The translations under genes and the position numbers were made by a program. Below are positions 19,601-28,467 of a stretch of 64,000 bases of DNA, one piece after another. A model generated the notes under the pieces. The model had not been told where the DNA came from. It ran no database searches and saw nothing but the letters and a program-made list of their open reading frames with translations. The number at the start of each line of letters is the position of its first letter. Positions within the stretch are counted from its first letter, which is position 1. The stretch comes from Arthrobacter gandavensis (lineage in GTDB: Bacteria > Actinomycetota > Actinomycetes > Actinomycetales > Micrococcaceae), in assembly GCF_015355785.1 (NCBI RefSeq), contig NZ_JADKYW010000003.1, forward strand, positions 186,001-250,000, written 5' to 3'.

Positions 19601-22600
19601 AACGGCAACATTGCCGTTCGCTGAACCACCGCGATTGTCCTCCACGGCGTAGCGGACGTTGTAGGTTCCGGGCTCGTCCGGGACAGTGAAGCGCACCCGG
19701 GGACCGTCGGCGCGGGCGTCCATGGACGGTTCCTGGGCGCTCACGCCGTCAGGGTCCAGCGAGATTGGATCGCCGTCGGGGTCTGAATCGTTGGCGAGGA
19801 CCGGAACGGCAACCTCACGTCCCGGACGCACGGTGACGGCGTCGTTCACGGCCACCGGCTTCTGGTTCGCTTCCGCCGCCGGAGCAATACCCACCCGCAC
19901 GGTGCCGGAGTTCACCAGGCCCAGGCGGTCCCGCACGGTGTACGTGAACGAATCGGTTCCGCGTCCGGACGCGGAGGCGGTGTAGTCGATGTAGTCAGGT
20001 CCCGGAACTGCGGCACCGAGTGCCGGGGCGGCGGCTATGCCGTCCAGGTAGACCGAGTCGCCGTCGGCGTCCAGCCCGTTGAGCGGAACCGGTATCCGCA
20101 CCGTGGTCCCGGCAATCGCCCGGCCCTCCAGGTTGCGGGGAACCGGCGGGGTGTTCTTTTCGTCGTCCCGCGGCAGGATGTTGATGCGTACCTGGGCCGA
20201 ATCGCTCTGCCCGCTGGAGTCGCGGACCTCATAGATCGCGTAAACGGTCTTGGCCGTGTCTCCCGCAACGAAGCGCAGGATATTTTCGGAGACGAACAGC
20301 TGCCCGTCTGCAGGGTCGACGCCCTGCGGGAGCACCGGGTTAAGGGTGAGTTCGTCGCCGGTGGGTGAAGTGTCGTTTTCAAGCACCGGAATGTCCACCA
20401 CGTCACCTACGCGGACGGTGGCGGTGTCAGCGGACGCGGCGGGCGGGAGCAGGGTGTCCGGCGGTTCCACCGGAAGCACGCTCACCTCGCCGCTGGCGCT
20501 GGCCGAACCGTTGGACACCGTGTAGCGGAGAACCCCCTGTTCCTGCATGCCCCGCACGTCATGGATCTGAAGGATGTTGTGGTCCAGTACCTCCACGTCA
20601 AGAGGGGAACTGGCGCCGGTGTTGACCGACTGGACTACCAGCACTCCCCCGGTGGGATCGGTGTCATTGCCCAGCACGTCCACCAGCACGCTTCCGCCCC
20701 GGGGCAGCAGCGCGACGTCGCGGACTGCCACCGGCGCTCCCTGCCGTCCGGATTCCTGCGCATCCACGCGGATCAGGCCGGCAGCGCTCTGCGGCCCGTT
20801 GGTCACCAGGTACTCGAGGTAATAGGTCGACGCCGACGCGGGGGTGAAGGAAACAGCGCCCGTCTCATAGTTCGGCACCAGTGCGGAGCCGTCTTCCTGC
20901 TCCTGCTCCACCCGGGCCAGGCTGAGCTGGCCGCCGGCAGGGTCCAGGTCATTCTGCAGCGGGTAGAGGGTGACGGCCTCGCCGACGGTCGCGGTGAAGT
21001 GGTCGAAATTGGTCACCGGCGGAAGCACTCCCGCCGGGCGGACGTCGAAGGTGACGGTGCCGGTGGAGGTTTCGGTGCCGTCCGAAACGGTGACGGCAAC
21101 GTCCTTGACGCCCTGTGTCTTGCCGATGTCACGGAAAGTCAGCAGGCCGTCGGAGCGGGTGCGCACCTGGTCGCCGTCAGCGGTTGGTTCCGCGGCGAGC
21201 AGGACCAGGTCGTCCCCGTCCGGGTCCATCCAGTCGTTCAGGATGTTCTGGCTGACGGATTTGCCCTGTTCCACCAGGATGCGGGTGGAGCGCCTGGGTT
21301 CGGGCGGAGCGTTCTCCCCCGCACCGCGGACCTGGACCGTAGCCGTGGCCGAAGCGGTTCCGCCCCGCCCGTCGCTGACTTCATACGTGAACGTGCTCGT
21401 GCCCGAGGCATCGGCCGGCACCACGATCTGCAGGCCAGCGCCGTTGTAGATTTCCTGGACGACCCCGGCGGCGGGCTGGTCCCCCGTCAGCCTGACGGTC
21501 AGCAGGTCGCCGTCCGGATCGGTGTCGTTGTCCAGGACGTTCAGGATGGTGGTCCGGCCGGCCCGCACGCCGAAGCGGTCGTCGGAGGCGACCGGCGGCC
21601 GGTTCTCCCCGGTTCGGTCCGGAAGGGTATTCACCGGATTCTCGCTGGCGGATTCCTCTTCGTCATCGCTTGAATCCTGCTTGGGCGGGATCACGTCGCC
21701 CCAGTTGTCCACCAGCTGCATGTTTTCAAGGACCAGCCACACGTTGCCGCCGTTGATGTCATTGAGGACCACAACGGAGCGGTTGACCCGGAACACCAGG
21801 TCCGAGGAAGCCCCGATGCCGGGGATCTCCTCGCGGAGGTTGTCCGCCTCCTGCTCACAGTTCCGCACATAGGTTCCGGCTCCGGACCAGGCGGCGTGGA
21901 CACAGCCGTCCACCAGCACCGGTGGGGCCGGTGTCCCGGATCCTTCGACCTCGGTAACCGTCGCCGCGGACCCGTTCAGCGGCTGCTCGATGAGCGCGGT
22001 GGCGGTAGCCAGCGCAACGACGTCGGCCTCCGGACCTGAATCCTGCAGCTGGGCGCCGCGCGTGTTTTCAAACTCCACCGTGCGCCCGCCGGGCAGCACC
22101 AGGGTCCCCGATTCGGCGTCGAACGCCACCGGCCTGCTGCCTACGGCAGCCACCTGGACGTCGCCGAATCCCCTGAGTTCCTCCGCTTCGGTTACGGACG
22201 GCTCGCCGTAGCTTCCGTCCTCGGCAACCTGGTAGCTGTAGATCCGGCCGCCGCGCGGGTCGGCAATCACCGCGGTGCCCTCAGGAGAAACGTCGGCGGC
22301 GGCTCCGGGTGCGTTCTGCACTGCGGGTTCCTGCTCGGTGTCACTGAAGAAGGGAAGGGAACCGGTGCTGGTCAGCCAGACGTTTCCTGCAGCCGGATCA
22401 GTCACGGCTACTGCGTTTCCACCCTGGCTGAGCACGGCCGACGCCGGGAGCTGGACTTCGGTGCCCCGGGCCACGTTGGCCACGTCCACCGGTGACACCT
22501 TGGACTGGTCCGTGTTGGCGTGGAACACGGTGCTTTCGTGCTGCGTGACGTTGAAGCGGTCGCTGTTGGCCGCGTAGGCGCCGTCGAGCATTCGGGAGGG

Positions 22601-22804
22601 GTAGTTGAGGTGGCCGACCATGCCCTGGGTCTGGTTGGTAACCCATACGCCGCCGTCGTTGAGATCCACGTCCGCGCGGGCAAAACCGGGGTACAGGATG
22701 GCCGTGGCCACCAGTGCTCCAGCAGCTGCCACGGCGGCGCCGGCCGAGATGGCTTTTCGGTGCGTGCGCAGACGCGCAGGCACAGCCCCCCTCAATGCTG
22801 ACAC
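16679..22804 (-). CDS. Giant cell-surface protein with tandem Ig/cadherin-like and fibronectin III repeats
   Basis: I place the start at the GTG at 22802-22804 (2041 residues), because AGGGGG lies six bases upstream; an ATG 11 codons earlier (22837) has a poorer GAGGAG at 12 bases. A basic N-terminus is followed by a ~25-residue hydrophobic signal or anchor ending in PGFARAD. Next is a ~330-residue beta-rich domain (VDLNDGGVWVTNQ onward). Then come about ten ~95-residue modules marked by VLDNDTDPDGD-type calcium-binding-like motifs, and about five fibronectin III modules (for example LSWDPPAANGSPITGY). The Cys-containing tail ends in GGMGRC. No LPXTG sortase signal is present. It heads the MoxR/DUF58/kinase run, and is the likely client of that machinery at the cell surface. 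Confidence 0.9.
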   Translation of the reverse strand: MSALRGAVPARLRTHRKAISAGAAVAAAGALVATAILYPGFARADVDLNDGGVWVTNQTQGMVGHLNYPSRMLDGAYAANSDRFNVTQHESTVFHANTDQSKVSPVDVANVARGTEVQLPASAVLSQGGNAVAVTDPAAGNVWLTSTGSLPFFSDTEQEPAVQNAPGAAADVSPEGTAVIADPRGGRIYSYQVAEDGSYGEPSVTEAEELRGFGDVQVAAVGSRPVAFDAESGTLVLPGGRTVEFENTRGAQLQDSGPEADVVALATATALIEQPLNGSAATVTEVEGSGTPAPPVLVDGCVHAAWSGAGTYVRNCEQEADNLREEIPGIGASSDLVFRVNRSVVVLNDINGGNVWLVLENMQLVDNWGDVIPPKQDSSDDEEESASENPVNTLPDRTGENRPPVASDDRFGVRAGRTTILNVLDNDTDPDGDLLTVRLTGDQPAAGVVQEIYNGAGLQIVVPADASGTSTFTYEVSDGRGGTASATATVQVRGAGENAPPEPRRSTRILVEQGKSVSQNILNDWMDPDGDDLVLLAAEPTADGDQVRTRSDGLLTFRDIGKTQGVKDVAVTVSDGTETSTGTVTFDVRPAGVLPPVTNFDHFTATVGEAVTLYPLQNDLDPAGGQLSLARVEQEQEDGSALVPNYETGAVSFTPASASTYYLEYLVTNGPQSAAGLIRVDAQESGRQGAPVAVRDVALLPRGGSVLVDVLGNDTDPTGGVLVVQSVNTGASSPLDVEVLDHNILQIHDVRGMQEQGVLRYTVSNGSASASGEVSVLPVEPPDTLLPPAASADTATVRVGDVVDIPVLENDTSPTGDELTLNPVLPQGVDPADGQLFVSENILRFVAGDTAKTVYAIYEVRDSSGQSDSAQVRINILPRDDEKNTPPVPRNLEGRAIAGTTVRIPVPLNGLDADGDSVYLDGIAAAPALGAAVPGPDYIDYTASASGRGTDSFTYTVRDRLGLVNSGTVRVGIAPAAEANQKPVAVNDAVTVRPGREVAVPVLANDSDPDGDPISLDPDGVSAQEPSMDARADGPRVRFTVPDEPGTYNVRYAVEDNRGGSANGNVAVVSDPNAELLAPIARDDRVEVAEIRGRTAVDVAVLENDEDPDGVAEDLEVSVDPLRTTASVVGDKVRVELTEEAQAIPYTVQDMDGGTAAAVIWVPGLSAQYPTLRTSAVQEVQAGDTLDLELGDLVEVRDDRTPRITETAKVSAIGSSNRDTWVTDEDTLAYTADEDYAGLGAITFEVTDGSGPDDPEGLKATLTVLINVIPLPEQNLPPVMNPGSLEAAKGEEPVRLDLAPLASDPNPEDADRLEFALAGPVPEGFEATLRGTILEVAAADSAAVGTLGQLAVSVTDGRSDPAPGRVDLAVLASTRPLPVAADDSVEDAVQGKPVTVDVLANDDNPFPDTPLRILETTADGNGTAQVSGDSIVVTPNPDFVGSMSVQYRVEDKTRQADRQASAQIRLSVQGRPDSPSTPVVESTRSRTVVLSWDPPAANGSPITGYTVTGSSGFSQACPATTCTLAGLTNNVEYTFAVTATNANGTSDPSPQSAAARPDTQPAQPAPPVLAFGDRQLDISWTAPANDGSPIESYDLQISPAPPGGTAQKTVPASMTRTTWTGLANGTSYRVRVQARNAAPEPSGFSEYSSPEIPAGVPSAPGTPTTAKANSVGVQSQLTVDWSDAAPNGADVTAYELREYRGSTLVRTLEAGAASAMTVRVDNSEQNYSYSARAYNKAGWSEWGPTSAPRRAVGVPDAPAAPALAASRTGAEGRAVTITFTPLAQGARNGARAEEISYRASFSDGRSMTVSSGQEITGFSNGATITARLTAVVNSDGSSYDSAASAASAGVKVFGSPGTPSASGSNGGQGSRTARLSWAPPNQNARDVAQVQISVNGGGWENVGVSGSRDVGNGYDQTVSIRVRVLNSQGTAGGTAEASARTGSEPPPATWTLTVGNQLDSGDRRTCMDPVGSTNYTSDGRCLDNHWAYIGDRIETRCYIVRSSGETWYRQHGGPNASNNGLHIKGIHTSFGYNPPGGMGRC

Positions 22805-23041
22805 GTGGTTCCCCCTGTTGCGTTCCCCAATAGCCATGCCGGTTCCGCGCTCCTCCTCGGATGCGGTGTCCAGTCGCAGGGCGGCAGAACGGCAGGCAGA
22901 CGGACTTAGTGTCGCATATTGCTAAGGCTCCTGCCCAAAACGTTAAGGGTGCTGTCGACAGTGGACTGTCCCGGGCCGGGTCCGCTGCGGCGCAGCGCGG
23001 ACACCCGGCCACGGGTTCCCCCGAGACTCAGAGTGGGACGC

Positions 23042-24184
23042 CTAGTCCAGGACCAGTCCCGGCCCGGTCCCCCGGGCGAGCGTGACCGGATGGATTTCGC
23101 CGAAACCACGCACGTTGCGCGGCGAATGCGGGATGAGGATGAACCGTTCGTTGCTGCGCAGGGCGGCCGCCGTAGAAGCATCGGTCAGGACCGTTCCGGG
23201 CTCAGCGAGCGAGGTCAGGCGGGACGCCAGGTTCACCGTGGGTCCGTAGATGTCCCCGAGCCGGGAAAGGACGCGGCCCCACACCATGGCCACCCGGGCG
23301 GAAGGCAGCAGCTCATCCTCCGTAAACGCCTTGGCCAGGGCCAGCGAAATCTCCGCGCCCGCCTCCGGGGTCTCGGCGTTGAACAGGACTTCGTCGCCGA
23401 TCGTTTTCACCAGCCGGCCGCCGCCCACTGAGATGATCTCGGAGCACTTGTGTTCAAAGCGCTGAACCATCTGTGCCAGCGTCTTCTCATTCATCTGCCG
23501 GGAGAGGCTGGTGTAGGAGACCAGGTCCGCAAAGCCGACGGCGCGTGCCAGCGGCAGCGGGTTGTCGTCCGTTTCCCCTTCGTGGCTGGCAAGGCCGGCC
23601 TCGGCCCGCAGGGCGAGCCGCTGGATCGCAGCATTCAGCTGCCGCTTCCAGGCGTAGACCAGCGTCTTCTCCAGCGGTTCGATCAAGTCCGGCAGGGCGG
23701 CGACCAGCCGCTTGCGTGCCTCGGCGTCGGTAATCCCGCGCTGGACCACCATTTCCTCGACCAGCGCTTCGATCTGCCACACGACCATCCGGTCCGTCAT
23801 TTGGCCGATCGAACGCATGATGGAAATCGCCGCTTCCTCCGTCAGCCGTTCCTCGCGGACCAGCTCAATCACGGTGCTCAGCGCGTCCTTGTCCGCCTCC
23901 GTGAAAAACACGGCGTCGTCGTCGAGGTTTGGAAAACCCATGGCGCGCCATAGCTTGCGCGCGGAGAGCAGGGACACGCCCGCCCCCGCGGCGGCCTCGC
24001 GCCGCCTGAGTGTCCGGGGGCCGCCGATCAGCTGCGCCTCAAGCCGGCGGACGTCTTCGCGGTCAATCGATCCGGACGAGCCCGGGATCACGGGTTTCTC
24101 CGGCATGGGCACAGCGTTCATCGACAGTGTCAGCGGCTCGGGCTCGGCGGCACCGTCCGGTGCGTCCTGGCCCTGCTCACTCAT
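23042..24184 (-). CDS. Class III adenylate/guanylate cyclase with N-terminal regulatory domain
   Basis: I chose the ATG at 24184, which overlaps the PH-domain gene stop as ATGAGTGA and has GGAG five bases upstream; a start at 24223 would overlap by 47 bp. It gives 380 residues. The N-terminal ~200 residues are helical and resemble the autoinhibitory module of mycobacterial Rv1264-type cyclases. The catalytic part starts at AVGFADLVSYT (metal Asp), continues with RLVKTIGDEVLF (substrate Lys and second metal Asp) and IYGPTVNLASRL (transition-state Asn/Arg). All of the key residues are present, so it should make cAMP. It has no membrane helix. It is co-translated with the PH-domain protein. Confidence 0.9.
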   Translation of the reverse strand: MSEQGQDAPDGAAEPEPLTLSMNAVPMPEKPVIPGSSGSIDREDVRRLEAQLIGGPRTLRRREAAAGAGVSLLSARKLWRAMGFPNLDDDAVFFTEADKDALSTVIELVREERLTEEAAISIMRSIGQMTDRMVVWQIEALVEEMVVQRGITDAEARKRLVAALPDLIEPLEKTLVYAWKRQLNAAIQRLALRAEAGLASHEGETDDNPLPLARAVGFADLVSYTSLSRQMNEKTLAQMVQRFEHKCSEIISVGGGRLVKTIGDEVLFNAETPEAGAEISLALAKAFTEDELLPSARVAMVWGRVLSRLGDIYGPTVNLASRLTSLAEPGTVLTDASTAAALRSNERFILIPHSPRNVRGFGEIHPVTLARGTGPGLVLD

Positions 24185-24746
24185 CGCTGCTCCATTCGTC
24201 GTCGTAGACCGCGCTTCCTTCAATATCTACACCATCGAACATTACGGTCATTGGCAGGTCTTCTATGGTGGCCAACACAATCGATTTGAACCGGTGCACT
24301 TCCGGAACCGACGGATAATCGATGACCCGCCCCCGGCCCAGATCCACGCGCAGGGTTCCGGCACGCTGCATGCGTTGCAGTATCCCCTGCCTCGCTTCCA
24401 GCTGGTAGATGGAGGCGAGGGGAAGGTCGTGTTCGCGCCGCCTCAGCACGCCGCGGCGGTGGATCATCCTGCGGTTGCTGAGCACGTAGCGTGTCGCGTT
24501 CCAGCGCAGCACGGCAGGGAGGCAGAAACGCAGCAGGATCAAGAGCACCAGAACGACGACGGCGGGAACCAGCACCGGTGTCCAGTCCAGCAGCTCCGCG
24601 GGGGCGCTGTCCCGGCCCAGGTAACCCAGCGCAAAACCTCCGGCAGCGCAGGCCAGCGCAGCAAGCAGGACAGGGCCAGCCAGCGGCCCCGCGTGCGGCC
24701 GAGCCGAAACGATCACCTGCTCGCCGGGCTCCAGCCTCATCCGCAC
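24177..24746 (-). CDS. PH-domain (bPH2) membrane protein
   Basis: A 189-residue protein. Two membrane helices (PVLLAALACAAGGFALGYLG and WTPVLVPAVVVLVLLILLRF) are followed by a bacterial PH-type domain: RWNATRYVLSNRRMIHRRGVLRR and DLPLASIYQLEARQGILQRM, typical of YdbT/bPH2 proteins. The start shown is GTG; an ATG two codons in (24740) is also possible. It lies between birA and the cyclase gene, matching the position of the PH-domain gene Rv3278c next to birA in mycobacteria as I recall it. The role is unknown; a lipid- or membrane-associated partner is likely. Confidence 0.85.
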   Translation of the reverse strand: MRMRLEPGEQVIVSARPHAGPLAGPVLLAALACAAGGFALGYLGRDSAPAELLDWTPVLVPAVVVLVLLILLRFCLPAVLRWNATRYVLSNRRMIHRRGVLRRREHDLPLASIYQLEARQGILQRMQRAGTLRVDLGRGRVIDYPSVPEVHRFKSIVLATIEDLPMTVMFDGVDIEGSAVYDDEWSSDE

Positions 24747-24768
24747 CTGAATCCGGGGAATCGGACAC

Positions 24769-25656
24769 TCATGCTTCCGACGGCCTCAGGTGGATGACGT
24801 CCGCAGCGGTGATGGTCTGCCGCGCTCCGGTTTCAGGATCAACCACCACCAGTCCGCCGTCGGCAGCGAGTTCAACGGCACGGCCCACTATCTCCCCGCC
24901 GCCGGGCAGGTGCGCGCGGACCGTCTGGCCCAGGGTCACCATCCGCTCGGCAATGTTCGCACGCAGGGATCCACCGCCTGTCCAGGGTGCCAGGGCGTTG
25001 CCGTCCACCGCGCAGAAAGCTCGGTAATCCAGGTTCAGCTGGAGCAGGAAATCCTGCAGCAGGATGTTCCGGTCCGTGGTCGAGGCATACTCCATCAGCA
25101 GGCTCGTGGCGGTAGGTACCGGCTGGTCCTCGTCCGTCAGCGAGACGTTCAGGCCCGTACCGACGACGACGGCGGGCGGGTTTCCGGAGCTGTCCGGAAC
25201 AAGCTGGGCCAGGATTCCGGCCAGTTTACGGCCGTCAACCAGGACGTCGTTGGGCCACTTCAGGCGGGGTTCGACGCCGGTGCGCGCTGCCACGGACTTG
25301 GTCAGCGACAGCGCTGCCAGCAGGGAGAGCCACCCGTAGGACTGCGTAGGCAGCGGCCGTCCGGCGGGGTTGACCGGACGCAGCAGCACACTGACAAACA
25401 GCGAGGACCGTTCCGGTGCCTGCCAGGAACGTCCCAGCCGCCCGCGGCCGGCGGTCTGCAGCTCCGCCGTCAGCACGGACAAATCCGGATACATTGAGGG
25501 CACCAGCCGTGCGGAGTTCGCCAGGTCCGTGTTGGTGGAGCCGGTTTCGGCTACCACGTCCAGTCGCGCCAGCGGGCCCGCAGGTGCTACGAGGCTTGCC
25601 CGGAGACGCTCCGGCTCCAGGGGCGGGCGCTCCATGCTGGAGTAGTGCAGGTGCAT
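24769..25656 (-). CDS. birA: Biotin--[acetyl-CoA-carboxylase] ligase
   Basis: I use the ATG at 25656 (GGAAAC just before it), giving 295 residues; a GTG seven codons earlier is possible. The enzyme makes biotinyl-AMP and transfers biotin to the carrier Lys of acyl-CoA carboxylase. The motifs are GSTNTDLA, TAGRGRLGRSWQAP (the biotin-AMP loop), LKWPNDVLVDGRKLAGIL and VVGTGLNV, then a C-terminal SH3-like cap. There is no N-terminal helix-turn-helix, so it is a class I ligase that does not act as a repressor. Its natural substrate is the alpha subunit encoded at 34.4-36.2 kb. Confidence 0.95.
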   Translation of the reverse strand: MHLHYSSMERPPLEPERLRASLVAPAGPLARLDVVAETGSTNTDLANSARLVPSMYPDLSVLTAELQTAGRGRLGRSWQAPERSSLFVSVLLRPVNPAGRPLPTQSYGWLSLLAALSLTKSVAARTGVEPRLKWPNDVLVDGRKLAGILAQLVPDSSGNPPAVVVGTGLNVSLTDEDQPVPTATSLLMEYASTTDRNILLQDFLLQLNLDYRAFCAVDGNALAPWTGGGSLRANIAERMVTLGQTVRAHLPGGGEIVGRAVELAADGGLVVVDPETGARQTITAADVIHLRPSEA

Positions 25657-25718
25657 GTTTCCGATCTTACGCGCCACTTCCCCCGGCTTCCCCGTGGACC
25701 CGCGGGCGGCCCGCCGGA

Positions 25719-26570
25719 CTAGAGGAAGAAATCGGCCATCAGCTTGTCTTCGGGAGCACCGAGGCTGTACTTCGTGAAGTCAGTGACGCCTTCCTGCCGC
25801 AGCACCTCTTCATCCGTATAGAAGTTGCCGGTTGCCTCGCGGGACGGACGCGTCAGGATCGCATGGGCGGCGTCGGCCATGATGTCAGCGCTGCGGGATA
25901 CCCGTGCCAGCTCGGATCCGCCGGGCATGTTGCGGATGGCCGCGGTGTCAATGGAAGTGCACGGCCACAGCGAGTTCACGCCAATCCCGTCCTTCCTAAG
26001 TTCTTCCGCCAGGCCCAGGGTGGTCAGCGACATGCCGTATTTGGCCATCGTGTAGGCGAGATAGCCGCCAGCCCACTTGGGGTCCAGGTTCAGCGGCGGG
26101 GAGAGGGTAAGGATGTGTGCGTTGTCCGATTCGCGCAGGGCGGGCAGCGCGGTCTTCGACAGCAGGAACGTGCCGCGGGCGTTGATGTCCTGCATCAGGT
26201 CATAGCTCTTCATCGTCACATCGTCCGTGTTGCGCAGGTCGATCGCGGACGCGTTGTTGAGCACGATGTCGATGCCCCCGAAATGCTCAACCGTAGCTGC
26301 CACGGCGCCGGCAACGTCTTCGTCGCGGCGCACGTCGCCGATGATCGGCAGGGCCTTGCCGCCGGCGGTTTCGAGCTGTTCGGCTGCCGTGTAGACCGTG
26401 CCTTCCAGCTTCGGGTGCGGTTCTGCGGTCTTGGCGAGCATCGCGATGTTGGCGCCGTCGGCAGCGGCCCGGAGGGCAATTGCCAGGCCGATTCCCCGGC
26501 TTCCGCCGGACATGAGGATGGTGCGGCCGGCCAGCGAACGCGGTGAAGAGGATGCTGTGTTCGAAGTCAT
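25719..26570 (-). CDS. SDR-family oxidoreductase, HSDL2-like
   Basis: The start ATG at 26570 gives 283 residues; six codons further upstream are also open. It is a Rossmann dehydrogenase with the cofactor loop SGGSRGIGLAIA, NNAS after beta-4 (LNNASAIDL), and YTMAKYG carrying the catalytic Tyr and Lys. The long middle stretch TLSPPLNLDPKWAGGYLAYTMAKYGMSL resembles hydroxysteroid dehydrogenase-like protein 2 (HSDL2-type) SDRs. Its substrate is probably a lipid or acyl alcohol but cannot be named from sequence. It is divergent from accD, with palindromes between the two genes. There is no clear ribosome site before the start. Confidence 0.87.
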   Translation of the reverse strand: MTSNTASSSPRSLAGRTILMSGGSRGIGLAIALRAAADGANIAMLAKTAEPHPKLEGTVYTAAEQLETAGGKALPIIGDVRRDEDVAGAVAATVEHFGGIDIVLNNASAIDLRNTDDVTMKSYDLMQDINARGTFLLSKTALPALRESDNAHILTLSPPLNLDPKWAGGYLAYTMAKYGMSLTTLGLAEELRKDGIGVNSLWPCTSIDTAAIRNMPGGSELARVSRSADIMADAAHAILTRPSREATGNFYTDEEVLRQEGVTDFTKYSLGAPEDKLMADFFL

Positions 26571-26599
26571 ACGGACACAGTAATGCACCCGCCGGAAAA

Positions 26600-26619
26600 A
26601 TGTTACTGGCCAGTAACAT
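26600..26619. promoter_or_regulatory. 20-bp perfect palindrome, likely operator
   Basis: The core TGTTACTGGCCAGTAACA is a perfect inverted repeat that extends by one more pair on each side. It lies 30 bp upstream of the SDR start. The size and symmetry suit a TetR-type repressor dimer. The regulator is not encoded next to it. Confidence 0.6.
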
Positions 26620-26723
26620 GCGGATGCATCCGACGCATGGCACCGAAGACGTCGGCCGCAGGCGGAGTCCGGTTGTCAACCCGAAGGACACTTTCAGGCT
26701 GCCCAAGGCACGCAGACACAAAT

Positions 26724-26803
26724 TGTAGGTTTCCTACACCCTGCCCGCGTGTGGCTGCTCACTAGACTGGGTGAATCGCCCGCACGCTTGTACGAAACCT
26801 ACT
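26724..26803. promoter_or_regulatory. accD upstream region with two related dyads and a -10-like box
   Basis: TGTAGGTTTCCTACA (26724-26738) is a 6-3-6 inverted repeat. TGTACGAAACCTACT (26789-26803) repeats the same half-sites imperfectly. Between them is TAGACT (26763-26768), which fits a -10 box for accD. The dyads flank that box on both sides, a layout compatible with repression of acyl-CoA carboxylase synthesis. No -35 box is obvious. Confidence 0.4.
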
Positions 26804-26871
26804 GAACCGGCTGTGCGGCCCCCGGGGTGGCGATCCACCAGCCATCCGTTCGACCCAGCACCGGAGAGTAA

Positions 26872-28467
26872 ATGAGCCTCGACCAGGACATCGATCTGCA
26901 GACGACCGCCGGGAAGATCGCCGACTTCCGGCGCCGCCAGGCCCGGGCACTGGTGCCCTCCGGCGAGGCAGCAGTCGAAAAGCAGCATGCCCGCGGCAAG
27001 CACACCGCCCGCGAGCGCATCGATCTGCTCCTGGATGAAGGCTCGTTCGTTGAGTTCGACGCCCTCGCCGTCCACCGCTCCACCGCATTCGGCATGGAAA
27101 AGAAGAAACCGCTCGGCGACGGCCTGGTTTCCGGCTACGGCACCGTGGACGGACGCACGGTTGCGGTCTACAGCCAGGACTTCACCGTCTACGGCGGTTC
27201 CCTGAGCCAGGTCAACGGCGAAAAGATCGTCAAGGTCCAGGAGTTCGCGCTGCGCAACGGCTGCCCCGTCGTCGGCATCCTGGACGGCGGCGGAGCCCGT
27301 ATCCAGGAGGGTGTTGCTTCTCTGGCGATGTTCGCCGATATCTTCCGCAACAATGTCCACGCCTCCGGCGTCGTTCCCCAGATCTCGCTGATCATGGGTC
27401 CCTCCGCCGGCGGGGCCGCGTATTCCCCCGCCCTCACGGACTACGTGGTGATGGTGGACAAGACCTCCCACATGTTCATCACCGGCCCGGACGTCATCAA
27501 GACCGTCACCGGTGAGGACGTGGACATGGAAACCCTCGGCGGCGCCCGGCAGCACAACGCCACCACGGGCACCTCCACGTACCTGGCCTCCGATGAGGAA
27601 GACGCCGTGGACTTTGTCCGCGAACTGCTGGACTTCCTGCCCAGCAACAACCTCGCCGAGGCCCCGCTGGTCCCGTTCGACCAGGACCCGGAAACCAACG
27701 ACGGCGACCTGGCCCTGGACGCGCTCATCCCGGACTCCGCCAACCAGCCCTATGACATGCGCACCGTGATCGAGCAGGTGGTAGATGACGGGCATTTCCT
27801 GGAGATGCAGGCCCTCTACGCGCCGAACGTGATCATCGGCTACGGCCGGCTGGAAGGGCACACCGTTGGCATCGTGGCCAACCAGCCCATGCAGTTCGCC
27901 GGAACCCTGGACATTGCCGCGTCGGAGAAGGCAGCCCGGTTTGTCCGCAACTGCGACGCGTTCAACGTCCCCATCCTGACCTTCGTGGACGTGCCCGGCT
28001 TCCTGCCCGGCAAGGACCAGGAGTTCAACGGCATCATCCGCCGCGGTGCCAAGCTGCTCTACGCCTACGCCGAGGCCACGGTCCCCAAGCTGACCGTGAT
28101 CACCCGCAAAGCGTACGGCGGAGCGTACATCGTCATGGGATCCAAGAAGCTCGGCGCGGACCTGAACCTGGCCTGGCCCACCGCCCAGATCGGCGTTATG
28201 GGAGCCCAGGGAGCGGTGAACATCCTGTACCGCAGCCAGCTGGCAGCCGCAGCAGCCGAAGGCCGGGACGTCGAAGAAGTCCGTCAGGACTACATCACCG
28301 CGTACGAAGAGGAACTGCTCAACCCGTACCAGTCCGCTGAACTCGGCTACGTGGACGCCGTCATTGCCCCCTCCGAAACCCGGCTCCAGCTGATCCGCGG
28401 ACTGCGGGCGCTGCGCGAAAAGCGCGCGGCCCTCCCGCACAAGAAGCACGGAAACATTCCGCTGTGA
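26872..28467 (+). CDS. accD: Acyl-CoA carboxylase beta (carboxyltransferase) subunit
   Basis: A 531-residue carboxyltransferase of the AccD5/PccB type that moves CO2 from carboxybiotin to acetyl- or propionyl-CoA. The N-terminal part has [19 protein letters not shown]; the oxyanion loops are [13 protein letters not shown] and [15 protein letters not shown] in the first half, and [13 protein letters not shown] and [10 protein letters not shown] in the second. Length and all landmarks are normal. GGAG lies shortly before the ATG. The gene overlaps accE by GTGA. It would pair with the biotinylated alpha subunit at 34.4 kb. Substrate preference (acetyl or propionyl) cannot be decided by eye. Confidence 0.95.
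   Translation: MSLDQDIDLQTTAGKIADFRRRQARALVPSGEAAVEKQHARGKHTARERIDLLLDEGSFVEFDALAVHRSTAFGMEKKKPLGDGLVSGYGTVDGRTVAVYSQDFTVYGGSLSQVNGEKIVKVQEFALRNGCPVVGILDGGGARIQEGVASLAMFADIFRNNVHASGVVPQISLIMGPSAGGAAYSPALTDYVVMVDKTSHMFITGPDVIKTVTGEDVDMETLGGARQHNATTGTSTYLASDEEDAVDFVRELLDFLPSNNLAEAPLVPFDQDPETNDGDLALDALIPDSANQPYDMRTVIEQVVDDGHFLEMQALYAPNVIIGYGRLEGHTVGIVANQPMQFAGTLDIAASEKAARFVRNCDAFNVPILTFVDVPGFLPGKDQEFNGIIRRGAKLLYAYAEATVPKLTVITRKAYGGAYIVMGSKKLGADLNLAWPTAQIGVMGAQGAVNILYRSQLAAAAAEGRDVEEVRQDYITAYEEELLNPYQSAELGYVDAVIAPSETRLQLIRGLRALREKRAALPHKKHGNIPL

Noticed and set aside
26734-28449. 571-codon open frame on the minus strand
   Set aside because: It is antisense to accD, whose motifs are complete; the protein is low-complexity Gly/Val/Asp/His typical of the reverse frame of a high-GC gene.
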